A DNA stretch of 32,705 nt from the NCBI GenBank assembly GCA_016191165.1, contig JACPPF010000173.1, positions 1 to 32,705 of the forward strand, written 5' to 3'. Below the pieces are notes generated by a model. The model worked only from the letters and a program-made list of their open reading frames with translations. It was not told the DNA's origin and did no database searches. Below, piece after piece: positions 1 to 8,153 of the stretch. Both the position numbers and the translations under genes were made by a program. The first letter of the stretch is position 1. Each line of letters begins with the position of its first letter. This stretch comes from Planctomycetota bacterium (lineage in GTDB: Bacteria; Planctomycetota; Planctomycetia; Gemmatales; Gemmataceae).

Positions 1-1
1 C

Positions 2-2104
2 CAAATCCTCACCGCGCCGATTCCGCGCGCTCCCCCGCGTCCACGGCCCACCGCCACCGCCGTCTGTCACCGACGGCGATCCGAACCCGCCGGCGTCGGC
101 GCGCGGCCGCCGGGAAGGCTCAGCAACGCAACTGCCTCGCCTCTTGGCCGGCTCGAAAAGGACATTGCCGAGTACAAACGGCTCGGCGTAAGAATTCTCG
201 GCGTTTATCCGCCGTGCTTGCAGGGGGAGGTCTACGAACAACACCCCGATTGGCGGCGCATCGCGACCGACACCACGAAGATTCCGCAGATCGACATGAA
301 GAAATATCCACATGGCGGCATGCTTTGCCTGCTCGGCCCCTATGGTGATTTCTTCATCGACGTGCTTGCGGAGATCCAGACACGTTTCCCCGACGTTGAC
401 GCCTTTAGTTTCGATGGCCTGCATTACGGCGGTGTTTGCTACTGCAAACATTGCCGGGAGAATTTTCGCAAGGATACCGGCAAGGAGATTCCGAAGGCTG
501 ACATGAACGATTCGGCATTCCGTCGGTATCAGCACTGGGCAGACCGGCGCATGGAAGATTTGGTGCGGCGGATGCAGAACCGAATCAAAGCCATCAAGCC
601 GTCAGTCGGTCTCGTCACCTGGACGACCAATGCGGGCCGATTCGGACACTTCTTGAGCATCCCACGCAACATGCCGGCACGAATGAACCTCCTGTTCGAT
701 GCGCCTGATCAGGAGCTTTGGCTTGACGAGTCGAACCGTGGCACCACGGTCGTCCCTGCGTTCGGTTGCGCGTATATCTGGGCGACCACGAATCATCGAG
801 TTGCCTTTAGCGAGCCCTATTTGATGACGCATGGCAATCCGTATGGGAAAGACAGCTTTCCGCCGCACGAAATCTTGCGACGCATGATGCTCACCCTGAC
901 CTATGGCGCCTCGCCGAGCATTGCAGTCATCCAGCCGAAGAACCTGCAGCAGGGGCTGTATGACTGCCTGGATGAAGTGCAACGCCGCAAGCCCTGGCTT
1001 ACCCACAAGAAGCCGGAACCGTGGGCGGCCCTGGTAATGAGCGACAACACGCGCAACTTCTACGGACGATCGGCAGGACAGGTCGAGCAGCGTTACCTCG
1101 CTTCGGTCCTCGGCGTCTTCCGCACGGCGGTCGAGGAGCATTTGCCAGTCACCGTCATAAATGACTGGAACTTGAATGCCAGGGATCTCGCGAAATTCAA
1201 GCTGCTCATCCTGCCAAACACTGCGTGTCTGGACAACGCGCAAGTCACCGCGATCGAGCAATTCGTCAAGAACGGTGGTGGTCTGGTCGCAAGCCTCGAT
1301 ACGTCGCTCTTCGACGAAATCGGTGACGCGCGAGCCAACTTCGCTCTCGCCAAGGTGTTTGGCGTCGATTATCATGGCCTGCCCGCCGAGTCGGCCGCCA
1401 AGGACGAAATCGACGTCAACTTCGCCAAATCGATTGGTCCGGATTACTGGGAGAAACGGAAACGCATCTTCGATTTCAAATGCGCCCCAACGTCCTTTCT
1501 CAACCAGGGTAAGATGAAAAGCTACGTCGGTGACGAAAGTGTTACCTTCAAGGGCTCGGCCATCAAGGTTGTCGCGAAAAGCTCGGCTGCAAAAGTCGTT
1601 GGCACGTTGCGAACCAGAGGACCGGGCGACAGAACCGTTCCAGCCGTGGTGACCAATACCTATGGGCGGGGGCGAGTCGTTTACCTGGCCGCGGGATTCG
1701 ATGCTGCCTATTACCTTTACCCGTACCCCTATCAACGACTCGTATTGCGCCACGCCATCGACTGGGCAGTGTCAGCGCCGCCGCCGATATCCGTTGAAGC
1801 GCCGATGTGTGTCCACGTGACGTTGATGCGACAGAAGAAGGACGGCGAGCGCCTGATCGTACATCTTTTCAACGATGTCAACACGACCGCGCATCATGCG
1901 TTTGCCAACGATGATGTACCATTACGTGAGGAGACCCTTCCAATCCATGACATCAAGGTGACGTTGGCGCCGCATTATCGAATTCGGCGCATTCGCCTTG
2001 AGCCGGGCGGGAAAATCTTGGCGGTCCGGAGGATCAACGGCCACCATGTCGTGATTGTGCCGAGGTTGGACGTCCACGCGATGGTCGTGGCGGATTTGGA
2101 GTAG
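2..2104 (+). CDS. Glycoside-hydrolase-like protein with GH42-type trimerisation domain (5' partial)
   Basis: The frame is open from the left edge to the stop at 2102-2104, so the true start lies outside; a TTG at 218 is unlikely to be the start because recognisable protein (LEKDIAEYKRLGVRILGVYP) is encoded just before it. The first half looks like a TIM-barrel hydrolase: FSFDGLHYGG followed by CYCKHCRENF, a Cys-rich signature of planctomycete glycosidase-like proteins. The second half (from about 1070) resembles the beta-galactosidase trimerisation (glutamine-amidotransferase-like) domain, with LLILPNTACLDNAQV and EQFVKNGGGLVAS. A likely role is carbohydrate breakdown; substrate cannot be told. 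Roughly the first 40 codons are Pro/Arg-rich and do not look like this family, so that stretch may be poor sequence at a contig end or a frame error. Confidence 0.7.
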   Translation, partial: QILTAPIPRAPPRPRPTATAVCHRRRSEPAGVGARPPGRLSNATASPLGRLEKDIAEYKRLGVRILGVYPPCLQGEVYEQHPDWRRIATDTTKIPQIDMKKYPHGGMLCLLGPYGDFFIDVLAEIQTRFPDVDAFSFDGLHYGGVCYCKHCRENFRKDTGKEIPKADMNDSAFRRYQHWADRRMEDLVRRMQNRIKAIKPSVGLVTWTTNAGRFGHFLSIPRNMPARMNLLFDAPDQELWLDESNRGTTVVPAFGCAYIWATTNHRVAFSEPYLMTHGNPYGKDSFPPHEILRRMMLTLTYGASPSIAVIQPKNLQQGLYDCLDEVQRRKPWLTHKKPEPWAALVMSDNTRNFYGRSAGQVEQRYLASVLGVFRTAVEEHLPVTVINDWNLNARDLAKFKLLILPNTACLDNAQVTAIEQFVKNGGGLVASLDTSLFDEIGDARANFALAKVFGVDYHGLPAESAAKDEIDVNFAKSIGPDYWEKRKRIFDFKCAPTSFLNQGKMKSYVGDESVTFKGSAIKVVAKSSAAKVVGTLRTRGPGDRTVPAVVTNTYGRGRVVYLAAGFDAAYYLYPYPYQRLVLRHAIDWAVSAPPPISVEAPMCVHVTLMRQKKDGERLIVHLFNDVNTTAHHAFANDDVPLREETLPIHDIKVTLAPHYRIRRIRLEPGGKILAVRRINGHHVVIVPRLDVHAMVVADLE

Positions 2105-2293
2105 AATTCGAGATCAAACCGGCAGGGTGAACGAGATATTCGCATGCCTCGCAGGCCGCCCTGCCGTCAGCCTCGGCCACCAGGCATCGTCCGGAACCTA
2201 ACCCAGCCGGTTGCTTCCGCCGCACCGGGTAGGTACAAAGATTAATGTAAATTGACAGGTCCGCCCCAGTGCCTACTTCAAAGGAGGCGACCC

Positions 2294-2424
2294 ATGCAAC
2301 GCAGACGTTCGACGTGCAGTTGGATTGCGTGTGAGCTCGCGGTGGTGGTCGCCGTCCTGACCGGTTACCGGAACAAACGCAGGTGCGCGTTACCGTTGTG
2401 TGTGCCGGTTTGGTTCAAAAACTA
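2294..2424 (+). pseudogene. Possible remnant of a DUF1559/prepilin-like N-terminus
   Basis: ATG at 2294 follows a near-ideal Shine-Dalgarno (AAGGAGG, 2281-2287, six bases before the start). The 43-residue frame begins MQRRRSTCSW and contains CELAVVVAVLTG, which resembles the prepilin-type IELLVVIAIIAVLIG segment that opens DUF1559 proteins such as the one at 5021. After that the similarity stops, and the frame closes just inside the inverted repeat that begins at 2411. I infer a decayed or truncated copy. It could also be a real short peptide, or chance similarity in a hydrophobic stretch. Confidence 0.3.
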
Positions 2425-2532
2425 ATGCGTCAGCCTCGTATTTTCTTGTGGCACACGGTTCCAATCGTGGGATTACTCAAACCGAACGATTTGAATGGTG
2501 CGCCACAAAATGGGCCACCTGTGTTTGAACCA
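2411..2532. repeat. Imperfect inverted repeat, about 120 bp
   Basis: The ends are TGGTTCAAA (2411-2419) and TTTGAACCA (2524-2532). Inside, ATTTTCTTGTGGCACAC on the left matches, with gaps, the reverse complement of GGTGCGCCACAAAAT on the right. The outer ends resemble those of the better preserved elements at 6827-6965 and 13813-13939, but the interior does not clearly match them. Probably a decayed non-coding palindromic element. Confidence 0.4.
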
Positions 2533-2708
2533 TGCCGACAGGCTGACGTCGGAGTTTCAAAGAGAATAGGATGCGACGAAGGAAGAAAGATTGGCGGCTC
2601 TCGAAAGCTCATGGTGCTTGCCGAATCCGCTCGGCAACCATCTCACGTGACGAAACTCATGAATGCCATTGAAACCAACGTCGTTTCAATATTTATCCTT
2701 CAAACGCC

Positions 2709-4889
2709 ATGCGAAAATACCTTCTTACGTTGATCGCCGTCTTCTTGATGGCTTCATCCATTCATGCCCAACTTCCACTCATTCGCCTCGATCGCATCCT
2801 GCCGATTGGCGCCAGGGCGGGGTCGGAGATTACCCTCGAAATCGCGGGCCGCGATCTCGACGATGCCCGGTCGCTGCACTTCGATCATCCCGGCTTCAAA
2901 TCAACTTGGCTCAAAGAACGCCAGTTCAAGGTCGCGATCGCGGCCGATGTGGCCCCCGGAACCTATGAGGTGCGCGCCGTGGGCCGTTTCGGCATCAGCG
3001 GCGCTCGGCTCTTTGCCGTCCAGCATGGTCTGACCGAAATCGCGGAAAAAGAGCCGAACGACGAAGCCGGCAAGGCTCAGGTCGTGCCGTTGAATTCCGC
3101 CATCACCGCGACGAGCGACAACAATGGCGACGACTACTTTCGCTTCACGCTGAAGAAGGGCGAGCGCATCACCGTCGATTGCTTCGCGTATCGGCTCGAT
3201 TCGCAGATGCGGCCCATCTTATCACTGTCGCACGCGATTTCTCCGCCAGCCCCGAGCGCAAGCTCGGGGACATTCAAATCCCCACGCTCGCGCGTGGGGC
3301 TGGTTGGGCAAGTGAAGGAGTTAATGCAGAGCAAGCCGTATTATCATCGCACTGATCCGTTCCTCGATTTCGTCGCGAATGCCGATGGGGACTACATCGT
3401 TGGCGTTCACGACATGACTTACCGCGGCGGGTTGCCGTATCGGCTCGTTATTTCCAATCGTTCGCATATCGAGGCGGCGTTTCCGATGGCGGTTGTGCCC
3501 GGCGCGAAGGCGGAGTTGACGCTTGTCGGACGCAACCTGCGGGGGGGGAAGCGCTCAACCTGGAGGACGCACGATGAACCGCTCGATGTGCTGTCGTGGA
3601 TGTTTGCCCCGCTTGCTGACGCGACTCGACTTGCTGGGCGTTTCACGTTTTCCAATCATCTGCCGTCGCCTACGCTAAACGCGCGCGGGATGCAAGTTTG
3701 GCCCGTGAAGGGCGCGCTCAACCCGATCACGCTGGCATTCGCCGATGCGCCAATCGTGCTCGACAAGGAGCCGAACGATTCGCGCGAGGCGGCCCAGCCA
3801 ATCGCGCTTCCCGCCGTGATTTGCGGGCGATTCGATAAACCGGGCGATGCCGATTGGTATCGTTTCAGGGCCAAAAAGGGGGCGGCATTTGGCGTCGATC
3901 TTTTGTGCGAGCGGCTGGAGCTACCCGGCGATCCCTTCGTGATCGTTTTTGACGCCAAGGGGAACGAGGTCGCGACGTTCGACGATCATGGCATCAACTT
4001 CAACGCCCTCGCGCAATTCAACCGCGATCCGCTGGGCGTTTTGCGCATTCCCGCTGACGGAGAGTACCGGCTCTTCGTGCAGGAGCGCTACCGCAATGGC
4101 GGGGCGCGGTATCAGTATGTTTTGAAGGTCACGAATCTGGAGCCGGACTTTTATCCGGTGCTCGTGCATGAAACGCCGAACGAGCCGTCGTGCCCGTGCG
4201 TGCGCCGCGGCGGGTCGGCGTTCTACGAATTATGTCTTAATAGGCGAAATTACCAGGGGCCGGTCACGATCGAAGCGGAGGGCTTGCCCGCGGGCGTCAA
4301 GTGCGCGCCGGTGCAGGTCAGCCCGCAGGGGCAGTTCGCGCCGATCGTTTTCACGGCCGCGGTTGATGCTCCCGCATGGACCGGCGCGATCAATCTCAAA
4401 GCGTGGGCCATGGTGGACGGCAAGAAGATCGAGCGCGCGGTGCGCCCGGTGCAGCGGCGTTATCCGGTCGCGAACATCAACACCTCGGTGATGCTGCGTG
4501 AAATCTGCCTGGCGGTGCGCGACCAGGCGCCGTACGCGGTTCAACTCCCAACGGAAGAAATGCTTGTGGTCGCCGGTTCGCCGCTCGAAACCACGGCGAA
4601 GGTCGCCCGTCTCTGGCCCGTTTTCAAAGGCAAGGTACAGCTCATCGGCCTCACCTTGCCGCCTGGATTTTCATTCGCCACGACTGACATCCCGGCCGAC
4701 AAGAGCGAGACGAAGATCAAACTCAACATCGCCGCCAACGTCCCGCCTGGTTTATACACCGTGGTGTTGCGCGGTGACGCACAAGTTCCTTATTCGCGCG
4801 ATCCGAAGGCGTCGGCCCGCCCGAACGTGCGCATCGCCGATCCGTCCACGCCGATGTTGGTGCGCGTCGCGCCCAAGGCCAAGAAGTAA
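2709..4889 (+). CDS. Exported protein with two PPC domains
   Basis: A 726-residue protein opening with a clear Sec signal peptide (residues 1-20, MRKYLL then a hydrophobic run, cut after Ala in SIHAQ). An Ig-like N-terminal domain is followed by two PPC (bacterial pre-peptidase C-terminal) domains, each opening with the hallmark KEPND motif: EKEPNDEAGKAQ at about residue 115 with DDYFRFTLKKGE, and DKEPNDSREAAQ at about 353 with DADWYRFRAKKG. The family is exported and abundant in planctomycetes; the domain is beta-rich and has no enzymatic role by itself. The next gene is a DUF1559 protein 131 bases on. Within the first PPC domain a 58-bp palindromic element (3246-3303) is read through in frame, adding about 20 residues (PAPSASSGTF...SRVGLV) that do not look native. 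Function in the cell is unknown. Confidence 0.85.
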   Translation: MRKYLLTLIAVFLMASSIHAQLPLIRLDRILPIGARAGSEITLEIAGRDLDDARSLHFDHPGFKSTWLKERQFKVAIAADVAPGTYEVRAVGRFGISGARLFAVQHGLTEIAEKEPNDEAGKAQVVPLNSAITATSDNNGDDYFRFTLKKGERITVDCFAYRLDSQMRPILSLSHAISPPAPSASSGTFKSPRSRVGLVGQVKELMQSKPYYHRTDPFLDFVANADGDYIVGVHDMTYRGGLPYRLVISNRSHIEAAFPMAVVPGAKAELTLVGRNLRGGKRSTWRTHDEPLDVLSWMFAPLADATRLAGRFTFSNHLPSPTLNARGMQVWPVKGALNPITLAFADAPIVLDKEPNDSREAAQPIALPAVICGRFDKPGDADWYRFRAKKGAAFGVDLLCERLELPGDPFVIVFDAKGNEVATFDDHGINFNALAQFNRDPLGVLRIPADGEYRLFVQERYRNGGARYQYVLKVTNLEPDFYPVLVHETPNEPSCPCVRRGGSAFYELCLNRRNYQGPVTIEAEGLPAGVKCAPVQVSPQGQFAPIVFTAAVDAPAWTGAINLKAWAMVDGKKIERAVRPVQRRYPVANINTSVMLREICLAVRDQAPYAVQLPTEEMLVVAGSPLETTAKVARLWPVFKGKVQLIGLTLPPGFSFATTDIPADKSETKIKLNIAANVPPGLYTVVLRGDAQVPYSRDPKASARPNVRIADPSTPMLVRVAPKAKK
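3246..3303. repeat. Palindromic element inside the PPC gene (CCAGCCCC family)
   Basis: Outer inverted ends CCAGCCCC (3246-3253) and GGGGCTGG (3296-3303) enclose two perfect hairpins: CCCCGAGC/GCTCGGGG with a GCAA loop (3250-3269) and CCCCACGC/GCGTGGGG with a TCGC loop (3280-3299). They are joined by ACATTCAAAT. The same ends and a similar centre occur at 8067-8127 and 14749-14817. Here the element lies within a coding frame and leaves it open. Confidence 0.75.
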
Positions 4890-5020
4890 TTCGGCTTGCG
4901 ACGAGCAAAACGTTTCCGCGAAGCGTCGCCTTTCCGTATCTTGGCGAGACGCCAGGAAATGGTTAGGATACCCGTGCGCCATTTCACCGTGTTCATTTCG
5001 GCAAAATCAGGAGAAATTCC

Positions 5021-5881
5021 ATGAAAGCACGTATCGGACTTTCGGTTCGCCGCGGCCTGGGCTTGCTCGAATTGTTTGTCGTCATCGCCGTCATCGCCTT
5101 CTTGATCGCGCTTTTGGTCCCGGCGATTCAGAAGGTGCGTGAGGCGGCGATGCGCACGCAGTCGATGAACAACCTCAAGCAAATCGGCTTGAGTTTTCAC
5201 AACTTCCAAGACACGAACAAGCGACTCCCATTCAACGGTATGGACGGCGCCGCCGACGGCATCAAATTCAAAGCCGCCGCCGAGGGCAAGAACAGCAATA
5301 GCGGCTCGTGGGCGTTCATGATCCTGCCCTACCTCGAAGAAGGCCCGGCATTCAACAACGTCGATCGCAAACGGCCCATGCCGGTTTTCTTGTGCCCGGG
5401 GCGCGCCCGCCCTCGTTTGGAGGTGTCCAATGGCGGCGGCGGCGCCTGGACCGACTACTTCTACAACGGCTACATGAACAAGGACCCCAAGAAACCCGAT
5501 GGCGGGCCTGCCAAGTACAACCTGGTCGCCATCCCCGATGGCACCTCCAACACCGTCATGGTCGGCCATGGCAACATCAACGCGAAGCAGTACAAGGCCG
5601 ATCGCGATGTGACGCTTTCCACCAACATCTTCAAGGGGGGCACCAATGGCACGCTGCGCGGAGGCGCATTCGGCAAGGGCGAAGACAAGGCCGGCACCGT
5701 CACCATCGCGCGCGATTCCGACAAGGCGCCCACCGTCGGCAGCTGGGGCGGGCCCTTCTCCGGCGGTTTCCTCATTGCGATGTACGACGGCTCCGTGCGC
5801 ATGGTTTCCTACAACGTCACCCCGGCGACCTTTCGCTGGGCACTTATCCCCGACGATGGGAATGCCTTCAGCCTCGATTGA
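5021..5881 (+). CDS. DUF1559 prepilin-like protein
   Basis: A 286-residue protein with a type IV prepilin-like N-terminus: basic residues RRGLG, then LLELFVVIAVIAFLIALLVP, with the conserved Glu five residues after the glycine region. The typical KVREAAMRTQSMNNLKQIGL follows, which is the DUF1559 signature, and near the C-terminus GGFLIAMYDGSVRMVS matches the conserved 'DGSVR' end of the family. The ATG at 5021 has GGAGAA upstream (5010-5015). These are membrane-anchored or pseudopilin-like proteins, hugely expanded in planctomycetes and of unknown role. The N-terminal motif is slightly divergent (GLGLLEL instead of GFTLIEL), so cleavage by prepilin peptidase is uncertain. Confidence 0.92.
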   Translation: MKARIGLSVRRGLGLLELFVVIAVIAFLIALLVPAIQKVREAAMRTQSMNNLKQIGLSFHNFQDTNKRLPFNGMDGAADGIKFKAAAEGKNSNSGSWAFMILPYLEEGPAFNNVDRKRPMPVFLCPGRARPRLEVSNGGGGAWTDYFYNGYMNKDPKKPDGGPAKYNLVAIPDGTSNTVMVGHGNINAKQYKADRDVTLSTNIFKGGTNGTLRGGAFGKGEDKAGTVTIARDSDKAPTVGSWGGPFSGGFLIAMYDGSVRMVSYNVTPATFRWALIPDDGNAFSLD

Positions 5882-5922
5882 TTTTCCGAAAAGACCCCGA
5901 AATCCGGGAACGAAACCGTGCC

Positions 5923-5947
5923 GGGCCTCCAATTCCCTTGGAGGCCC
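5923..5947 (+). terminator. Hairpin after the DUF1559 gene
   Basis: A perfect 10-bp stem, GGGCCTCCAA/TTGGAGGCCC, with a 5-base loop, 42 bases after the DUF1559 stop. There is no T-tract, so it may be a Rho-assisted terminator, a 3'-end stabiliser or a palindromic repeat. Confidence 0.35.
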
Positions 5948-6101
5948 AGCGCCGGCGAGCGGCTCCGGGGTGTCCCGCCCCGGGTATTCGGGCCCGAACC
6001 TGCGCCTAACAAACTTGACCCCGTGGGTCGTGCCGAATAGGATCAATAAACGGGGCGCGACATGCCACCCCTTTTTTTTCGACCACGGGAAGGTTCCCTT
6101 C

Positions 6102-6809
6102 ATGAAGGCTGAACAACGCAAGGAACTGGAAACCAACACCCTGGCCGACCGCATGGGCCATGTGGTCCAGCGCGTCAAGACCGGCCAGCGCCGCACGATG
6201 CTGATCTATTTTGTCGCCGTGGCGGGTCTGGTCATCGCCACCTGGGTTGGCTACCGCTGGTGGTACAGTGGCGTCGAGGAAACCTCCGTGCGCTGGCTGA
6301 ACTTCTACGACGGCGGCGGGGACTACCTTTCCTCCCTGGCCGGGAAGGATTTGAGTACTCCGGAAGGTAAAGCAGCGCGTTTGCAAATTGCCTGGATTCT
6401 CTACTGGGACGAGGGCGTCAAGTGGATTGGCGCCAACCAGGGCCGGGGCATCGCCGGCCTCAAGAAAGCCTCCGAGTTCTATGAGGAACTCGTCACCGCG
6501 TGCGAAAAAGACAAAGTCCTGCAGCCCCAGGCCATGCTCGGTCATGCTGCCTGTGAGGAAAACCTGGCCGTGCTCGATCCTGCCAAGAGGTTACGCAAGG
6601 CGCGCGATCTTTACGAAGAGCTCGTCAAAAAACACCCCGAAAGCGCGGAAGCGAATTTCGCCCGCGAACGCCTTGAAATTCTCAATGACGCCAAAAAGAC
6701 CGAGAAACTCGTGGCGACCTATACCACCATCGATCAAGTCCTTCGCATCCGACTCATGGCGGAGTTGCAGCGCATGAAAGTGCCTAACCTGAAAGGGCTT
6801 CCGAAATAG
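6102..6809 (+). CDS. Membrane-anchored protein with TPR-like helices
   Basis: A 235-residue protein. The start chosen is ATG 6102 (MKAEQRKELE), with GGGAAGG 10 bases upstream (6088-6094). A longer frame reaches back to 5646 but overlaps the DUF1559 gene in another frame and looks like a shadow. A cytoplasmic basic stretch is followed by one transmembrane helix (about residues 33-52, MLIYFVAVAGLVIATW). The rest is helical, with pieces such as LRKARDLYEELVKKHPESAEANFARERLEIL that look like tetratricopeptide repeats. A scaffold or envelope role is plausible; no partner is visible. It lies upstream of the pseudouridine synthase gene, separated from it by a palindromic element. Confidence 0.75.
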   Translation: MKAEQRKELETNTLADRMGHVVQRVKTGQRRTMLIYFVAVAGLVIATWVGYRWWYSGVEETSVRWLNFYDGGGDYLSSLAGKDLSTPEGKAARLQIAWILYWDEGVKWIGANQGRGIAGLKKASEFYEELVTACEKDKVLQPQAMLGHAACEENLAVLDPAKRLRKARDLYEELVKKHPESAEANFARERLEILNDAKKTEKLVATYTTIDQVLRIRLMAELQRMKVPNLKGLPK

Positions 6810-6826
6810 CCCCGAAACGCTTTCAG

Positions 6827-6965
6827 GCCTGGTTCAATGCATCGATTCCAGGGTAACATTCACTCAGCGTGCCGCCGGGCTTGTCCAGGCGGGGTATCAG
6901 GCTTGATTGGGATGCACCGCCGGGACAATCCAGTCGGCTCACTGTGACCTTTACCTGAACCAGGC
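6827..6965. repeat. Palindromic element, GCCTGGTTCA family
   Basis: Inverted ends GCCTGGTTCA (6827-6836) and TGAACCAGGC (6956-6965) enclose 119 bases that carry GCCGCCGGGCTTGTCC and ACCGCCGGGACAA. The reverse complement of its right arm aligns closely with the left arm of the element at 13813-13939: both read GGTTCAGGT, AAGGT, then TTGTCCC at the same spacing. It fills most of the spacer between the TPR-like gene and the pseudouridine synthase gene. Confidence 0.7.
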
Positions 6966-7006
6966 GCGTTTTCAAGGCTGGTCCCGGGCATATCGATGCG
7001 GCCCAC

Positions 7007-8059
7007 ATGAACGTTCCTATCTTCTCTGACGATCTTCCCGACGACGAACAGGTCGAAGAACTGCTGCCCATCCCCGGCATCGGGCGGGCGATCGAACTCA
7101 ACGTGCAACTCAAGACCTCCGGCATGAGGCTCGATCAATACCTCGTCCTGCAATTTCCCGACTTTAGCCGTTCACTTCTACAAAAGGCGATCGAGGCCGA
7201 CAGCGTCAAGATCAATGACCTGCCGATCAAACGCAGCACGAAGGTCAAGCAGGGCGATCGCGTTCGTATCTGGCTGCCCGAACCCGAACGGCCGGATCCG
7301 GCGCCGGAGAATATTCCGCTCGAAATTCTCTACGAGGACGAGTTTCTCGCCGTGGTAAACAAGCCCTACAACATGGTGGTGCATCCCGCGCGGGGCAACT
7401 GGTCGGGCACGCTCGTCAACGCGCTGGCGTTTCATTTCCAGCACCTGAGTACGTTGAACGGCGCGTATCGCCCGGGCATCGTCCATCGCCTGGACCGCGA
7501 CACCTCCGGCGCCATCCTCGTCGCCAAGGAAGAGAAGACGCACCGCGACCTCGGCATGCAATTCGAAACGCGCAAGATCTTCAAGGAATACGTCGCCATC
7601 ACCCAGGGCGTGCTCGACCGGGACAGCGATTACATTGAACGGCGGATCGATCATCATCCGCACGACCGTATCAAAATGATCGTCACCGACGACACAGAAA
7701 AAGGCAAGGACGCTTGCACCTATTACGAGGTCGAAGAGCGTTTTCGCGGATACACGTTCGTGCGCTGCCAGCCGCGCACCGGAAGGACCCATCAGATTCG
7801 CGTGCATCTGGCCAGCGTTGGCTGTCCGGTACTGGCGGACAAGGTATACAGCGGGCGCGATGGTTTTCGCCTTTCCGACCTATCACCAAATCTCGGCGCC
7901 GATCAGGATGAAATCCTCATGCACCGCCAGGCGCTCCATGCGAAGCGGTTGCGACTGATCCATCCGCGCACGCAAAAGCCGATCGCCGTCGAGGCGCCGT
8001 TGCCGGCGGAGTTTGTCCGAACCCTGGCGGCGCTGCGAGAGCATCGCCCGGGGCGGTAG
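7007..8059 (+). CDS. RluA/RluD-family 23S rRNA pseudouridine synthase
   Basis: A 350-residue protein with an N-terminal S4 RNA-binding domain (about residues 38-95, MRLDQYLVLQF...VKQGDRVRIWLP) and a pseudouridine synthase domain. The catalytic motif HRLDRDTSG is at residues 160-168, with Asp163 as the expected nucleophile; IVHRLDRDTSGAILVAK and QPRTGRTHQIRVHLA are both strong family signatures. It converts uridines to pseudouridine in RNA, most likely 23S rRNA as in RluD. The N-terminal 35 residues are longer than in E. coli RluD. There is no strong ribosome binding site at ATG 7007, but no better start is seen. A palindrome 7 bases after the stop may end the transcript. Confidence 0.93.
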   Translation: MNVPIFSDDLPDDEQVEELLPIPGIGRAIELNVQLKTSGMRLDQYLVLQFPDFSRSLLQKAIEADSVKINDLPIKRSTKVKQGDRVRIWLPEPERPDPAPENIPLEILYEDEFLAVVNKPYNMVVHPARGNWSGTLVNALAFHFQHLSTLNGAYRPGIVHRLDRDTSGAILVAKEEKTHRDLGMQFETRKIFKEYVAITQGVLDRDSDYIERRIDHHPHDRIKMIVTDDTEKGKDACTYYEVEERFRGYTFVRCQPRTGRTHQIRVHLASVGCPVLADKVYSGRDGFRLSDLSPNLGADQDEILMHRQALHAKRLRLIHPRTQKPIAVEAPLPAEFVRTLAALREHRPGR

Positions 8060-8066
8060 GTATTTC

Positions 8067-8127
8067 ACCAGCCCGCGGCGCAAGCAAGGGGCGTACTCAA
8101 GATCCCCTGCTTGCGCTGCGGGCTGGT
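8067..8127. repeat. Palindromic element between convergent genes (possible bidirectional terminator)
   Basis: A long near-perfect inverted repeat: ACCAGCCCGC at 8067-8076 pairs with GCGGGCTGGT at 8118-8127, continuing inward through GCGCAAGCA/TGCTTGCGC and GGGG/CCCC with one or two mismatches. The ACTCAAGATCCCC centre matches the ATTCAAAGCGATCCCC of the copy at 14749-14817. It lies between the pseudouridine synthase stop and the convergent amidohydrolase stop, so it could end both transcripts. Confidence 0.75.
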
Positions 8128-8153
8128 AGACGAAGTGCGGCACGAGAGGTTTG

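Larger units (their letters stand above)
2105..2708. other. Intergenic region between the hydrolase and PPC genes
   Basis: About 600 bases without a convincing intact gene. It holds a short frame with a strong ribosome binding site that looks like a DUF1559 remnant (2294-2424) and an imperfect inverted repeat (2411-2532). A TTGACA hexamer lies at 2252-2257 but has no good -10 at the right distance. Nothing else was recognised; no tRNA-like T-loop was seen. Confidence 0.5.

Noticed and set aside
602-1753. Long minus-strand frame of 383 codons opposite the hydrolase gene
   Set aside because: The opposite strand carries clear protein-family sequence; this frame has none and is a GC-rich shadow.
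2383-2733. Plus-strand reading frame of 116 codons
   Set aside because: It spans the imperfect inverted repeat, overlaps the start of the PPC gene in another frame, has no ribosome binding site and no recognisable sequence.
4790-6196. Minus-strand frame of 468 codons opposite the DUF1559 and neighbouring genes
   Set aside because: It spans several real plus-strand genes and spacers, with biased composition and no family similarity.
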